DNA from: FEN-1297 sp963787005
GTDB lineage: Bacteria; Bacteroidota; Ignavibacteria; Ignavibacteriales; Ignavibacteriaceae
Assembly: GCA_963787005.1 (NCBI GenBank)
Contig: CAWBBX010000046.1
Location: 1-22,315, forward strand
Length of the DNA: 22,315 bases
Reading direction: 5' to 3'
The position numbers and the translations under genes are program-made. This document shows, in pieces, positions 1-6,526 of the stretch. Numbering within the stretch: position 1 is the stretch's first letter; the number at the start of each line of letters is the position of its first letter. Under the pieces are notes generated by a model. It had not been told where the DNA came from and searched no databases. It was given only the letters and a program-made list of their open reading frames with translations.

Positions 1-1
1 T

Positions 2-457
2 ACCAAGATGTGGCCTTCCGAATATTACGCGGAACTAGGCAATCTGCTAACCGCGGCGGGCTACAAAATAGTGCTGCTGGGCGGAAAAGCTGACCGGAAT
101 CTTTGCGAATCGATCGCGTCACGCGTACCGGGTGCGATTAATCTTTCCGATGAGGACGATATTCTTCAGGTGGCCGCAGATATGAAAAAATGCAGCGCAA
201 TTGTCTGCAACGATTCCGGCCTTATGCATACCGCCTGCACGGCGGACGTACCGGTTCTCGCTATCTTCGGTTCTACGGTTAAAGAATTCGGGTTCGCGCC
301 TTATAAGAACAAAAATTTAATTTTAGAGAACAATTCACTAACTTGCAGACCTTGTTCGCACATAGGCCGCTCGTCGTGCCCAAAGGGGCATTTTAAATGC
401 ATGCTGGAAATTACGCCCGCAAAAGCATTCGACGGATTAAAAAAATTATTGACGTGA
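2..457 (+). CDS. Heptosyltransferase (glycosyltransferase family 9), 3' part
   Basis: This is the C-terminal ~151 residues of a GT9 enzyme. The family transfers heptose from an ADP-heptose donor onto the inner core of lipopolysaccharide at the cytoplasmic face of the inner membrane. Visible family features are a KMWPSEYYAEL stretch at the window edge, VLLGGKAD, the donor-site motif NDSGLMHTA, AIFGSTVKEFGFAP, and a cysteine-rich tail CRPCSHIGRSSCPKGHFKCM typical of WaaF-like members. The frame is open through base 2, so the gene begins upstream and is truncated only by the window. It stops (TGA) two bases before the ATG of the Kdo transferase gene, which indicates a translationally coupled LPS-core operon. 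Assignment to heptosyltransferase II specifically is likely but not proven, because the N-terminal half is missing. Confidence 0.88.
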   Translation, partial: TKMWPSEYYAELGNLLTAAGYKIVLLGGKADRNLCESIASRVPGAINLSDEDDILQVAADMKKCSAIVCNDSGLMHTACTADVPVLAIFGSTVKEFGFAPYKNKNLILENNSLTCRPCSHIGRSSCPKGHFKCMLEITPAKAFDGLKKLLT

Positions 458-459
458 TC

Positions 460-1736
460 ATGAAATCGATTTGGTTTATAATTTACAACACGCTGGTTAT
501 TCCCTTTCTTTATGTGATGATTCACGTTGCCGGATTATTTAATAAAAAGGTGAAGAGAGGCATCCGCGGAAGGGACAGAATTTTCGAAGAACTAATCCTT
601 AACGCCTCCTCGCTTGATAAATCGAAAAAGCTGATCTGGTTTCACTCCTCTTCGCTAGGAGAGTTCGAGCAGGGTAAGCCGATCATTAAGGAACTGAAGA
701 AAGATCCGGATATAAATATTCTGGTGACTTTCTTCTCCCCTTCGGGCTACGAGAACTCAAAAAAATACCCTTACGCCGATCTTGTTTCCTACCTTCCCTT
801 CGATACTTATTCAAACGCCAAGAGATTTATAACAATAGTAAGACCCAACCTGGCAGTGATGATGAGATACGACATATGGCCGAACCACGTCTGGGCGATG
901 AAGAAGATGAACGTGCCGTCGTTTATAGTAGACGCAACGATGAGAGCAAGCTCTCCGAGGAAATGGTTTATTGTAAAGAACTTTCACAGGATACTCTTCG
1001 GAAACATAACCAGGATTCTCACAGTTTCCGAATCAGACGCGAGCGGATTCAAGGAATTCGGGTGCAAGAACGACCGCGTTAAAGCCGTCGGCGATACCAG
1101 GTTCGACAGGGTTTATGAAAGAAGCATTACCGCAAAGGAAAGACATCTTATTAAGGAAGGTATATTTAAAGATAAAAAAGTAATCGTAGCGGGAAGCACA
1201 TGGGAAAGCGACGAAGAAGTTCTGCTCCCCGCATTCAACAAAGTTGCAAAGTACGATAAGAACGTTGTGCTTGTAATTGCTCCTCACGAACCTACGTTAA
1301 TTAACCTCGAAAAGATCGAACACGAATTTGCCGGTCAGCTGGAAACGATACGCTTCTCGTTCCTTAATAACTACAACGGCGAGCGGGTAATAATTATAGA
1401 CTCTATAGGCATACTGCTTACCCTGTACACTTACGCGCACATCGCGTATGTGGGGGAAGCTTCAAGCAGGGTATCCACAATGTATTGGAAGCTGCAGTGT
1501 ACGGTATCCCCGTTATGTTCGGCCCGAAGATAGAAAACTCCCAGGAAACAAAGCGGCTGCTGAAGAGAGAAGGCGGCATACTCGTCCGCAACCGTAAGGA
1601 GGCTTACAAACAGCTTCGCTCTTTGCTTACCGATGAAGAGCTGAGAAAATCAAAAGGGGAAATTTCTTTCAAATACGTTCAGGAAAACCTCGGCGCAACC
1701 TCTAAAATACTGAAAGAGATCTACACGATTATTTAG
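460..1736 (+). pseudogene. waaA: Kdo transferase (waaA/kdtA) with a one-base frameshift
   Basis: 3-deoxy-D-manno-octulosonic acid transferase adds Kdo from CMP-Kdo to lipid A precursors at the inner membrane. The ATG at 460 lies 2 bp after the heptosyltransferase stop and opens onto a hydrophobic anchor (residues ~3-25). Then come the family motif HSSSLGEFEQGKP, whose Glu corresponds to the catalytic Glu of the family, and LTVSESDASGFKEFG. The first frame runs off into an unrelated tail and stops at 1533. Homology resumes in another frame (LEAAVYGIPVMFGP, then to TAG at 1734-1736). The break is at the G run 1452-1456: six Gs would restore YVGGSFKQGIHNVLEAA, but only five are present. The repaired length is ~425 aa, normal for the family. 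The fault may be a sequencing indel, a true null or a slippage switch. An upstream in-frame ATG at 397 lies inside the previous gene and is unlikely to be the start. Confidence 0.88.
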
Positions 1737-1766
1737 AGTACTTTCCTTTTATATTCAATTACGGCT

Positions 1767-3479
1767 TCAAAATATTGTGATATCGCTCTGTGGATCTATA
1801 TAATATCTGCTGATCTTCTCCTTACATAAGAACTCGTCCGAATCGAGCTTAAAATATGCCGGGTCCAAATCTTTTAGCTTAAGCGTCTGCCAGTTATTAG
1901 TCGGATAAATAAACTCAAAATGATCTTTAGACGTTGTTACTTTTATAGGCATTTTAAATCCTTCAACATCTGAGTTCCATCTGTAATGGACCGCCGTCTC
2001 ATCCCCCTTTTCCATTACAAATGCATGAAACTCGGGAAGATCGGGATACCTTAAATATTGGTCAAAGAAGTAATCGTAATTAGTTCCCGTCTTTTCATTG
2101 ATATAGCCGGTAATATCGTCGGCAGTTACGGTCTGCAGAGCAAACTTCTGCTGTATCCCTTTCAATATTGAGAACCAGAGAGAGTCGTTATTTATAACAT
2201 CCCGAAGCGTGTTAAGAACAAGCTGGCCCTTATCGTACATGTCGCCCGCGCCTTCTTTGTTAACGTTGTAGGGACCTATTATAGGCTTATCGTTTTTTAC
2301 GTTCTGCTTTTTCGCGTTAATATATTCGAGCGAGGCTTTTCTTCCCCAGTTATACTCAACATACAGTGCCTCCGCGTAGGCGCCGAAACTTTCGTGTATC
2401 CACATGTCGGCAATATCTTTCGAGGTAACGTTGTTGCCCCACCATTCGTGCGCGCTTTCATGAATAATAATAAAGTCGAAGTTCAATCCTACCTGAGAGC
2501 TCGCTCTCCCGACGTAGCCGTTCCAATAGTGGTTGCCGTACGCAACTGCCGTCTGGTGCTCCATCCCGTTGTGCGGTGCGTCTATCAGTTTATACCCGTC
2601 GCGGTAGAAAGGATACTTGCCGAAATATTTCTCGAAGCAGGCGAGCATAGTTTTTACCTGTTCAAATTGTTTCTTTGCTTTTTGAAGATTTTCAGGCAGC
2701 ACATAATAATCGAGCGTAAGCTTGCTGCCGTCGCTGCTGATGTAGACATCATCGAAGTGTGTGAACTTCCCGATGTTAATCGTAACGTTGTAATTATTAA
2801 TAGGGTAACTTATAAACCAGCTGTATTTTGTGCCGCCGCCGGGCTTTTCGGTCTTGCTTCTGAGTCTTCCGTTGGAAATATCCTCGAGTCCTTTAGGGAC
2901 GGTAATGCTCAGCAGCATGCTGTCGGGCTCATCCGCCTGCTGATCTTTATTCGGCCACCATAAACTTGCACCCGTACCCTGACAAGTAACCGCTACCCAA
3001 GGATTTCCTTCATTATCCTTCTTCCAAGAAAATCCGCCGTCCCACGGCGGGTTCTTAGCGATCTGCGGTTTACCGGAATAATAAAACTTTATCCAATGTT
3101 CGGAATCTTTATTTATTTCACCGGGTAAGTTGATGAAAACCGCTCCGGCTTCACGAGAATATTTCAGTACCGTTCCGTCTTCGTATTTAATGCTGTCCAC
3201 GTTCATATTCGGGAAAAGATCCACCTGCATTTTGTCGAAAGGGCTGACGACTTTAAATCTAATTAAGTTATGTCCCATAATTGATTTTGTTGCAGTATCA
3301 ATCACAATATCGAGATTATAATAAGTAACATCGTAACAGCTTCGCAGGGGGGAAAGGTATCCTCTTAAGGAATCAGCTCTAGTAAACTTTCCCCAATCGT
3401 AATGAGACGGTTTCTGGGCGAACATTAATTGAGTCGCTGTAAAAATCAGCGCGATTATAATTTGATATGATCTTTTCAT
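1767..3479 (-). CDS. Secreted M1-family zinc metallopeptidase (aminopeptidase-like)
   Basis: M1 peptidases remove N-terminal residues from peptides using one zinc ion. The protein, 570 aa from the chosen start, has a signal peptide (MKRSYQIIIALIFTATQLMFAQ), then a beta-sandwich N-terminal domain. The exopeptidase-type loop reads NGMEH (near residue 305, the GAMEN position). The zinc site is HESAHEW (residues ~340-344), followed exactly 18 residues later by the third ligand Glu in MWIHES. The acid-ladder tail of long M1 enzymes is absent, so this is a short single-unit form, probably periplasmic or outer-surface. The ATG at 3479 is preferred over an upstream alternative at 3551, because a promoter-like element occupies 3522-3552 and the signal peptide begins at 3479. 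The gene converges on waaA with only 30 bp between the stop codons. Confidence 0.92.
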   Translation of the reverse strand: MKRSYQIIIALIFTATQLMFAQKPSHYDWGKFTRADSLRGYLSPLRSCYDVTYYNLDIVIDTATKSIMGHNLIRFKVVSPFDKMQVDLFPNMNVDSIKYEDGTVLKYSREAGAVFINLPGEINKDSEHWIKFYYSGKPQIAKNPPWDGGFSWKKDNEGNPWVAVTCQGTGASLWWPNKDQQADEPDSMLLSITVPKGLEDISNGRLRSKTEKPGGGTKYSWFISYPINNYNVTINIGKFTHFDDVYISSDGSKLTLDYYVLPENLQKAKKQFEQVKTMLACFEKYFGKYPFYRDGYKLIDAPHNGMEHQTAVAYGNHYWNGYVGRASSQVGLNFDFIIIHESAHEWWGNNVTSKDIADMWIHESFGAYAEALYVEYNWGRKASLEYINAKKQNVKNDKPIIGPYNVNKEGAGDMYDKGQLVLNTLRDVINNDSLWFSILKGIQQKFALQTVTADDITGYINEKTGTNYDYFFDQYLRYPDLPEFHAFVMEKGDETAVHYRWNSDVEGFKMPIKVTTSKDHFEFIYPTNNWQTLKLKDLDPAYFKLDSDEFLCKEKISRYYIDPQSDITIF

Positions 3480-3521
3480 GGCGGGCCCTGTTGAAATCAT
3501 TAAATTTGATTTTATAACATT

Positions 3522-3552
3522 AAAATATAACTCTCCGTTCAGGAATAACAAA
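3522..3552 (-). promoter_or_regulatory. Bacteroidota-type promoter of the M1 peptidase gene
   Basis: On the minus strand TTTG (3552-3549) is followed by 19 bases and then TATATTTT (3529-3522). This matches the known Bacteroidota consensus TTTG-N19-TAnnTTTG at all but the final base. Transcription would begin around 3515, giving a short ~36-base leader before the ATG at 3479. This placement also argues against the longer reading frame starting at 3551. Confidence 0.5.
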
Positions 3553-3559
3553 AATAATT

Positions 3560-3874
3560 ACCGGTTTATAATTACTTTACTCAAACTGACCGCCTTTTTA
3601 AAGTGAGTTAAAGCCCATATATATAGTGGGATTTTATTTAATAAATATTTATAAAATTGATTATTACAACTTCTGCTTGTTTAATTAATATTGGACTCCT
3701 ACAGAGTTCCGTTTCTCTTTGTTTTTCTTTTTCTGCAAACATATCGCTCCTACGGAGCGAAAACAGATAGCAGCCAACTCCGTAGGAGTTAAATATTTGT
3801 AGAATCGACATTATACCAAAATACCAGAACCCCGGAGAAGTTATGTTTAAATAAATTAATAATTATAAACCGGT
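3560..3874. repeat. 15-bp perfect inverted repeat bounding a repeat-rich intergenic segment
   Basis: ACCGGTTTATAATTA at 3560-3574 recurs in exact inverted orientation at 3860-3874, bounding 315 bp with no long reading frame. The interior is AT-rich and contains the REP-like palindrome cluster at 3694-3842. The arrangement resembles terminal inverted repeats of a small non-autonomous element, but I see no flanking target-site duplication, so the element interpretation is tentative. Confidence 0.45.
3694..3842. repeat. REP-like palindrome array, core CTCCTACGGAG, two copies in each orientation
   Basis: Four related short palindromes lie in mirror order. Copy 1 at 3694-3708 has the imperfect core actcctacagagtt. 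Copy 2 at 3744-3760 is tcgctcctacggagcga, a perfect 7-bp stem with a 3-base loop. Copy 3 at 3776-3790 is aactccgtaggagtt, a perfect 6-bp stem in the opposite orientation. Copy 4 at 3828-3842 is a degenerate match of ~12/15. Centres are spaced about 51, 31 and 52 bases. The flank of copy 2 (ctgcaaacatat) matches the reverse complement of the flank of copy 3 (ctacaaatattt), so the repeat unit extends beyond the palindrome. Such inverted pairs are the arrangement known from REP/REPIN elements mobilised by RAYT (IS200-like) transposases; none is encoded here. Confidence 0.7.
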
Positions 3875-3890
3875 TTGGATTTTTCACACA

Positions 3891-3929
3891 GCCTCTGAAG
3901 GCCGGGTCTATTGCCGTTACCTTCAGGGC
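3891..3929. repeat. Stem-loop with arms gcctctgaagg / ccttcagggc
   Basis: The arms at 3891-3901 and 3920-3929 pair over about 10 bp with one bulged base, and the loop is ~18 bases. It lies just outside the inverted repeat that ends at 3874 and upstream of the thioesterase promoter. No T tract follows on either strand, so it is not a convincing terminator and may be another dispersed palindrome. The remaining bases 3930-4060 show nothing I can interpret. Confidence 0.35.
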
Positions 3930-4062
3930 GTGGTTTATTAAATCTCAATCACCTTTCTATTAAATGCGGTCAACTTGATTACTTTATTATCTTGTACGTG
4001 TTTCCGCAATTCAGATATAATTTGCTTATTTTAAAACGGATGAGGGATTCCGGCTGATTCCG

Positions 4063-4070
4063 TATATTTG
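4063..4070 (+). promoter_or_regulatory. Probable -7 promoter element of the thioesterase gene
   Basis: TATATTTG at 4063-4070 is a perfect match to the Bacteroidota -7 motif TAnnTTTG. It lies ~40 bases before the ATG at 4111. A matching TTTG at -33 is not present at the usual distance, so support is partial. Confidence 0.35.
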
Positions 4071-4110
4071 TATTAAAATTAATCTTTTTCAAATTTAAAG
4101 CAGATTAAAT

Positions 4111-4854
4111 ATGAGCGCTATCTGGGAAGAAACCGTAAACGTCCGCGCGATCGACGCGGATCTTAACAACAAGCTTAAAGTAAGCTCTATCTTTAATTAC
4201 ATGCAGAACAGCGCCGCGGCGCACGCCGACAGCATGCACTTCGGGTTTAAAGATCTTTACAAGAAAGGACTGCTCTGGGTGCTTTCCTGGGTAAAGATAG
4301 AATTTGAGGATTATCCTAAGTTTGAAGATTCGATAAAAGTCGAGACCTGGCCGAAAGGACATTACAAATTGTACGCTCTGAGAGATTTTCTACTTAAGGA
4401 CTCAGGCGATAATATCTTCAGCAGAGCCACAACGGCCTGGCTTTTAATAAACGCCGAGACAAAAAGAATAACAGACTTGAGCGCGCTTCCCGGTGACATC
4501 CCTTATCAAACGGAGCTGCACGCGCTGAAAGAGCTTCCGTCCAAAATCGTCGCCGGCGGTAAGGAGTCCGTTCTAACCGAGCGTATCCGGTACTCGGATA
4601 TAGACGTAAACCGGCATGTGAATAACGCCAAGTATATCGAGTCTATTCTCGACTGCTACCCCGAAGACCATCACATGACAAATAAAATAAAAAGCATAAA
4701 GATTTCCTTTCTTTCTGAGACTAAGTTCGGCGACGAGCTTGAATTCCGGATCGATAAAAACGCGGGAGAAAACGGTGCGCATATTATAGAAGGCATCAAT
4801 AAAGCAACCGGGAAACCGGTAGTAATTTCTATAATTGATTGGCAGTCAATTTAA
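4111..4854 (+). CDS. Acyl-ACP thioesterase (plant FatA/FatB-like, double hotdog)
   Basis: This enzyme releases free fatty acids from acyl-acyl carrier protein in the cytoplasm. The 247-aa length and two hotdog repeats fit the family. The first repeat holds YMQNSAAAHAD near residue 30 and LLWVLSWVKIEF near 54-65. The second holds the catalytic-region motif RYSDIDVNRHVNNAKYIES (residues ~160-178), with the Asp/Asn/His set D165, N167 and H169. The sequence around TWPKGHYKLYALRDF is also typical of the family. The gene has its own upstream promoter-like element and no closely coupled partner. Bacterial members are common in anaerobes and Bacteroidota, where they adjust chain length or help turn over acyl-ACP. 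Substrate chain length cannot be read from the sequence. Confidence 0.92.
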   Translation: MSAIWEETVNVRAIDADLNNKLKVSSIFNYMQNSAAAHADSMHFGFKDLYKKGLLWVLSWVKIEFEDYPKFEDSIKVETWPKGHYKLYALRDFLLKDSGDNIFSRATTAWLLINAETKRITDLSALPGDIPYQTELHALKELPSKIVAGGKESVLTERIRYSDIDVNRHVNNAKYIESILDCYPEDHHMTNKIKSIKISFLSETKFGDELEFRIDKNAGENGAHIIEGINKATGKPVVISIIDWQSI

Positions 4855-4863
4855 ATTTATGAT

Positions 4864-4904
4864 GGTTAAACTCCTTCACTTATTAAGCTTCATCCTGTTA
4901 AACC
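4864..4904 (+). terminator. Possible hairpin downstream of the thioesterase gene
   Basis: Perfect 8-bp arms GGTTAAAC (4864-4871) and GTTAAACC (4897-4904) lie 10 bases after the stop codon and are followed by a pyrimidine-rich run (tttcttcccttc). The 25-base loop is long for a terminator, so this is a weak call. Confidence 0.35.
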
Positions 4905-4982
4905 TTTCTTCCCTTCGCCGCTGTCTAATCCTTTAGAAGTCTCGAAATTAATTAATAGATATTTATCATCGAAAGGGATTAT

Positions 4983-5327
4983 ATGAAAAGGGTAATTGTT
5001 GTTCTCTTCTTCTGTTTTGCTTTCGTAGCCGGATTATCCGCGCAAGGAAGGTTTACCGTTCAGGACAGGGTGAAAATGCTGAAGGAAAGACTCTCGCTTA
5101 CGGATGCACAGTCTGCCAAGGTGGACTCGATATTAACTGCGGCAACCGACAAAATGAAAGACATCGATGCTACAGGGCCTGACCGCAGGAGCGCCATGCG
5201 CGAGATAATGGGAAATGCTAACCGGGAGATAGAAAAGATTTTAACGGATGATCAGCTTACCGAATTTAAAAAGATGCAGTCGGAAAGAAAAGGCGGGATG
5301 AGAAACCGGCCTAATCAGAACAAGTGA
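4983..5327 (+). CDS. Small exported Spy/CpxP-like protein with LTxxQ motifs
   Basis: This is a 114-aa protein with a clear signal peptide (MKRVIVVLFFCFAFVAGLSAQ) and a purine-rich ribosome site (GAAAGGGA) about 8 bases before the ATG. The mature part is a charged helical segment with two LTxxQ-type motifs, LTDAQ near residue 39 and LTDDQ near residue 89, separated by a predicted helical hairpin (VDSILTAATDKMKDID... MREIMGNANREIEKIL). This layout matches the periplasmic LTXXQ/Spy family, whose E. coli members act as chaperones or envelope-stress sensors. Bacteroidota carry many such small proteins, often of unknown role, so function beyond 'exported helical protein' is inference. The C-terminus is basic and Asn-rich. 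Confidence 0.72.
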   Translation: MKRVIVVLFFCFAFVAGLSAQGRFTVQDRVKMLKERLSLTDAQSAKVDSILTAATDKMKDIDATGPDRRSAMREIMGNANREIEKILTDDQLTEFKKMQSERKGGMRNRPNQNK

Positions 5328-5334
5328 TTATTTC

Positions 5335-5366
5335 TTGTAGAGACGCTCCCCGGGGCGTCTCTACAA
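5335..5366. repeat. 32-bp near-perfect palindrome of the GTAGAGACG type
   Basis: The arms ttgtagagacgc and gcgtctctacaa surround a tccccggg core, and nearly every base is paired. It begins 8 bases after the stop of the Spy-like gene. It could act as its terminator or mRNA-stabilising hairpin, although no T tract follows. Palindromes with GTAGAGACG arms are, to my recollection, a widespread dispersed repeat in Bacteroidota and cyanobacterial genomes. Only one complete copy is present in this window. Confidence 0.65.
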
Positions 5367-5507
5367 AGTATTCCGATTTAATAATTTACACTCATCTTGC
5401 AATTCCGAAACTTTTTACCAAAATTGTTTTAACACTATTCCCCTGTTCTTCAAATTCAATTCTATTTATTCTGTAAATTTTTTCACACATTATTTTAAAG
5501 GATTTTT

Positions 5508-5876
5508 ATGGCAAAAGTAATCGGACTGGGAGGCATATTCTTTAAAAGCAATAATCCGGCAAAACTATGCGAATGGTATGCGGAACATTTAAAGATGAAT
5601 CTGACGGAATACGGAGCTATAGAATTTAAACCCGACACTCTTCCGCCTAGCGCGATTTCTGTTTTCAGCGCATTTAAAAACGATACCGAATATTTTAACC
5701 CTTCTTCCAAAGATTTTATGATAAACCTTATTGTCGATAATGTAGAGGAGGCACTCAAGCAGGCGGAGGAAGGCGGCGCGGAATTAGTCGGTAAGATAGA
5801 AGAGTACGACTACGGCAAATTCGGATGGTTTATAGATCCCGACGGAAATAAAATAGAGCTTTGGAAACCGGCATAA
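5508..5876 (+). CDS. VOC-superfamily (glyoxalase/bleomycin-resistance fold) protein
   Basis: A 122-aa single-module vicinal-oxygen-chelate protein. The N-terminal half contains GIFFKSNNPAKLCEWYAEHLKM, the usual first beta-alpha-beta element. The C-terminal half ends with FGWFIDPDGNKIELWKP, the family signature whose Glu is a metal ligand. The residue at the usual first metal-ligand position (often His) is replaced in this GLGGIFF subgroup. These proteins include dioxygenases, glyoxalases and antibiotic-binding proteins, so substrate cannot be assigned. A ribosome site AAAGGA precedes the ATG. The stop codon sits at the edge of the hairpin shared with the convergent DinB-family gene. Confidence 0.85.
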   Translation: MAKVIGLGGIFFKSNNPAKLCEWYAEHLKMNLTEYGAIEFKPDTLPPSAISVFSAFKNDTEYFNPSSKDFMINLIVDNVEEALKQAEEGGAELVGKIEEYDYGKFGWFIDPDGNKIELWKPA

Positions 5877-5905
5877 TGATTAATGCCGGTTTAAATATTT
5901 TTCCT
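5865..5905. terminator. Bidirectional terminator between VOC and DinB-family genes
   Basis: Perfect 10-bp arms AAACCGGCAT (5865-5874) and ATGCCGGTTT (5883-5892) are separated by 8 bases. On the plus strand the stem is followed by aaatatttttcc. The hairpin contains the VOC stop (5874-5876) and the stop of the convergent DinB-family gene (5880-5882), so it likely ends transcription for both. The minus-side T run is weaker. Confidence 0.72.
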
Positions 5906-6399
5906 TAATAATTTTTATATGATGAAGCTCGTGTCCGGCAATAATATATAAAAACGCCAGGACGCTGGTATCTTTACCGTTCGCGTTTCCTATTTTATTT
6001 AATGTTTCCTCATCGAAACTTTTGAACATAGCAATGTTCGTATTTCTCACAAGCGCTGAATTCCGCCGCTATCTCCGGCAATCTTCTTTTTCCGAAATTC
6101 GCAGCCGCGGCGTAATCGTCCTGTTCGAAGCCAGGCAGCTTCTGCTTTTCTCCCCTCGCAAAGCACAGTGCCCTGTAAGCCATCACTCTCTCTGTATCCA
6201 TAACGTGACCTATAACTTCTTTCACGCTCCACTTCCCCTCGGCGTATCTATAATTAGCTTCGTCTTCCGAAAGACCGCTAAGGAGTTCATATGTCTTTAC
6301 TCCCTGGATTTCCATAACCTTTAACGGTTCTCCCCCTTCCACAAGGTTTATATATCCTTCGTAATATTCCGCGTATTCTTCTTTGGTGGGTCGTCTCAT
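5880..6399 (-). pseudogene. DinB-family (DUF664/YfiT-like) metal-dependent protein, one-base frameshift
   Basis: DinB-fold proteins are four-helix bundles that bind a metal through three histidines, and many are thiol-dependent S-transferases. The N-terminal frame (start 6399, ribosome site AAAAGG) holds YAEGKWSVKEVIGHVMDTERVMAYRAL with the first His. It then runs out of frame after EIAAEFSA and stops at 6010. One base back, homology continues as VRNTNIAMFKSFDEETLNKIG, then SVLAFLYIIAGHELHHIKIIKEKYL with the remaining His pair, to TAA at 5880-5882. Removing one A from the AA at 6051-6052 restores a 172-aa protein of normal family length. The change is outside any long homopolymer, so both a sequencing error and a real mutation are possible. 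Unrepaired, the product lacks two of its metal ligands. Confidence 0.85.
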
Positions 6400-6490
6400 A
6401 GCATGCCTTTTAATGTTTAAATAAAAAAAAATTTAAAATTGAACAGAGTGACGGAATTATAGTAACGGAAAATATGCTTCATATAACTAT

Positions 6491-6520
6491 ACCATTATTC
6501 TACTACTTCACTATTCCATT
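6491..6520. repeat. Degenerate ATTATTCC/ATTACTCC-type short repeat
   Basis: The stretch ccattattctactacttc followed by actattccatt is built from 7-9-base variants of TCCATTAT. It closely resembles the repeat at 13629-13658. Both copies sit just downstream of the stop codon of a minus-strand gene (stops at 6527 and 13687). Confidence 0.4.
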
Positions 6521-6526
6521 TTCCCT

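Noticed and set aside
397..459. Longer N-terminus for waaA beginning at 397
   Set aside because: It would overlap the conserved end of the heptosyltransferase and add residues unlike the family; the ATG at 460 directly precedes the membrane anchor.
1452..1458. Programmed -1 frameshift in waaA as the main explanation
   Set aside because: No downstream pseudoknot or strong stimulatory hairpin is evident, and other single-base breaks in the window make an indel more likely; kept only as an alternative.
2394..2963. 189-codon plus-strand reading frame
   Set aside because: It lies wholly antisense to the M1 peptidase catalytic domain and has no family resemblance or ribosome site.
3745..3756. Resemblance of ctcctacgg to the conserved 16S rRNA site ACTCCTACGGGAGG
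   Set aside because: The match ends after the palindrome core and no other rRNA sequence is present; the stretch is explained by the REP-like palindromes.
3694..3842. CRISPR array
   Set aside because: Repeats are short, imperfect, in both orientations, and the gaps are unequal; no cas genes are nearby.
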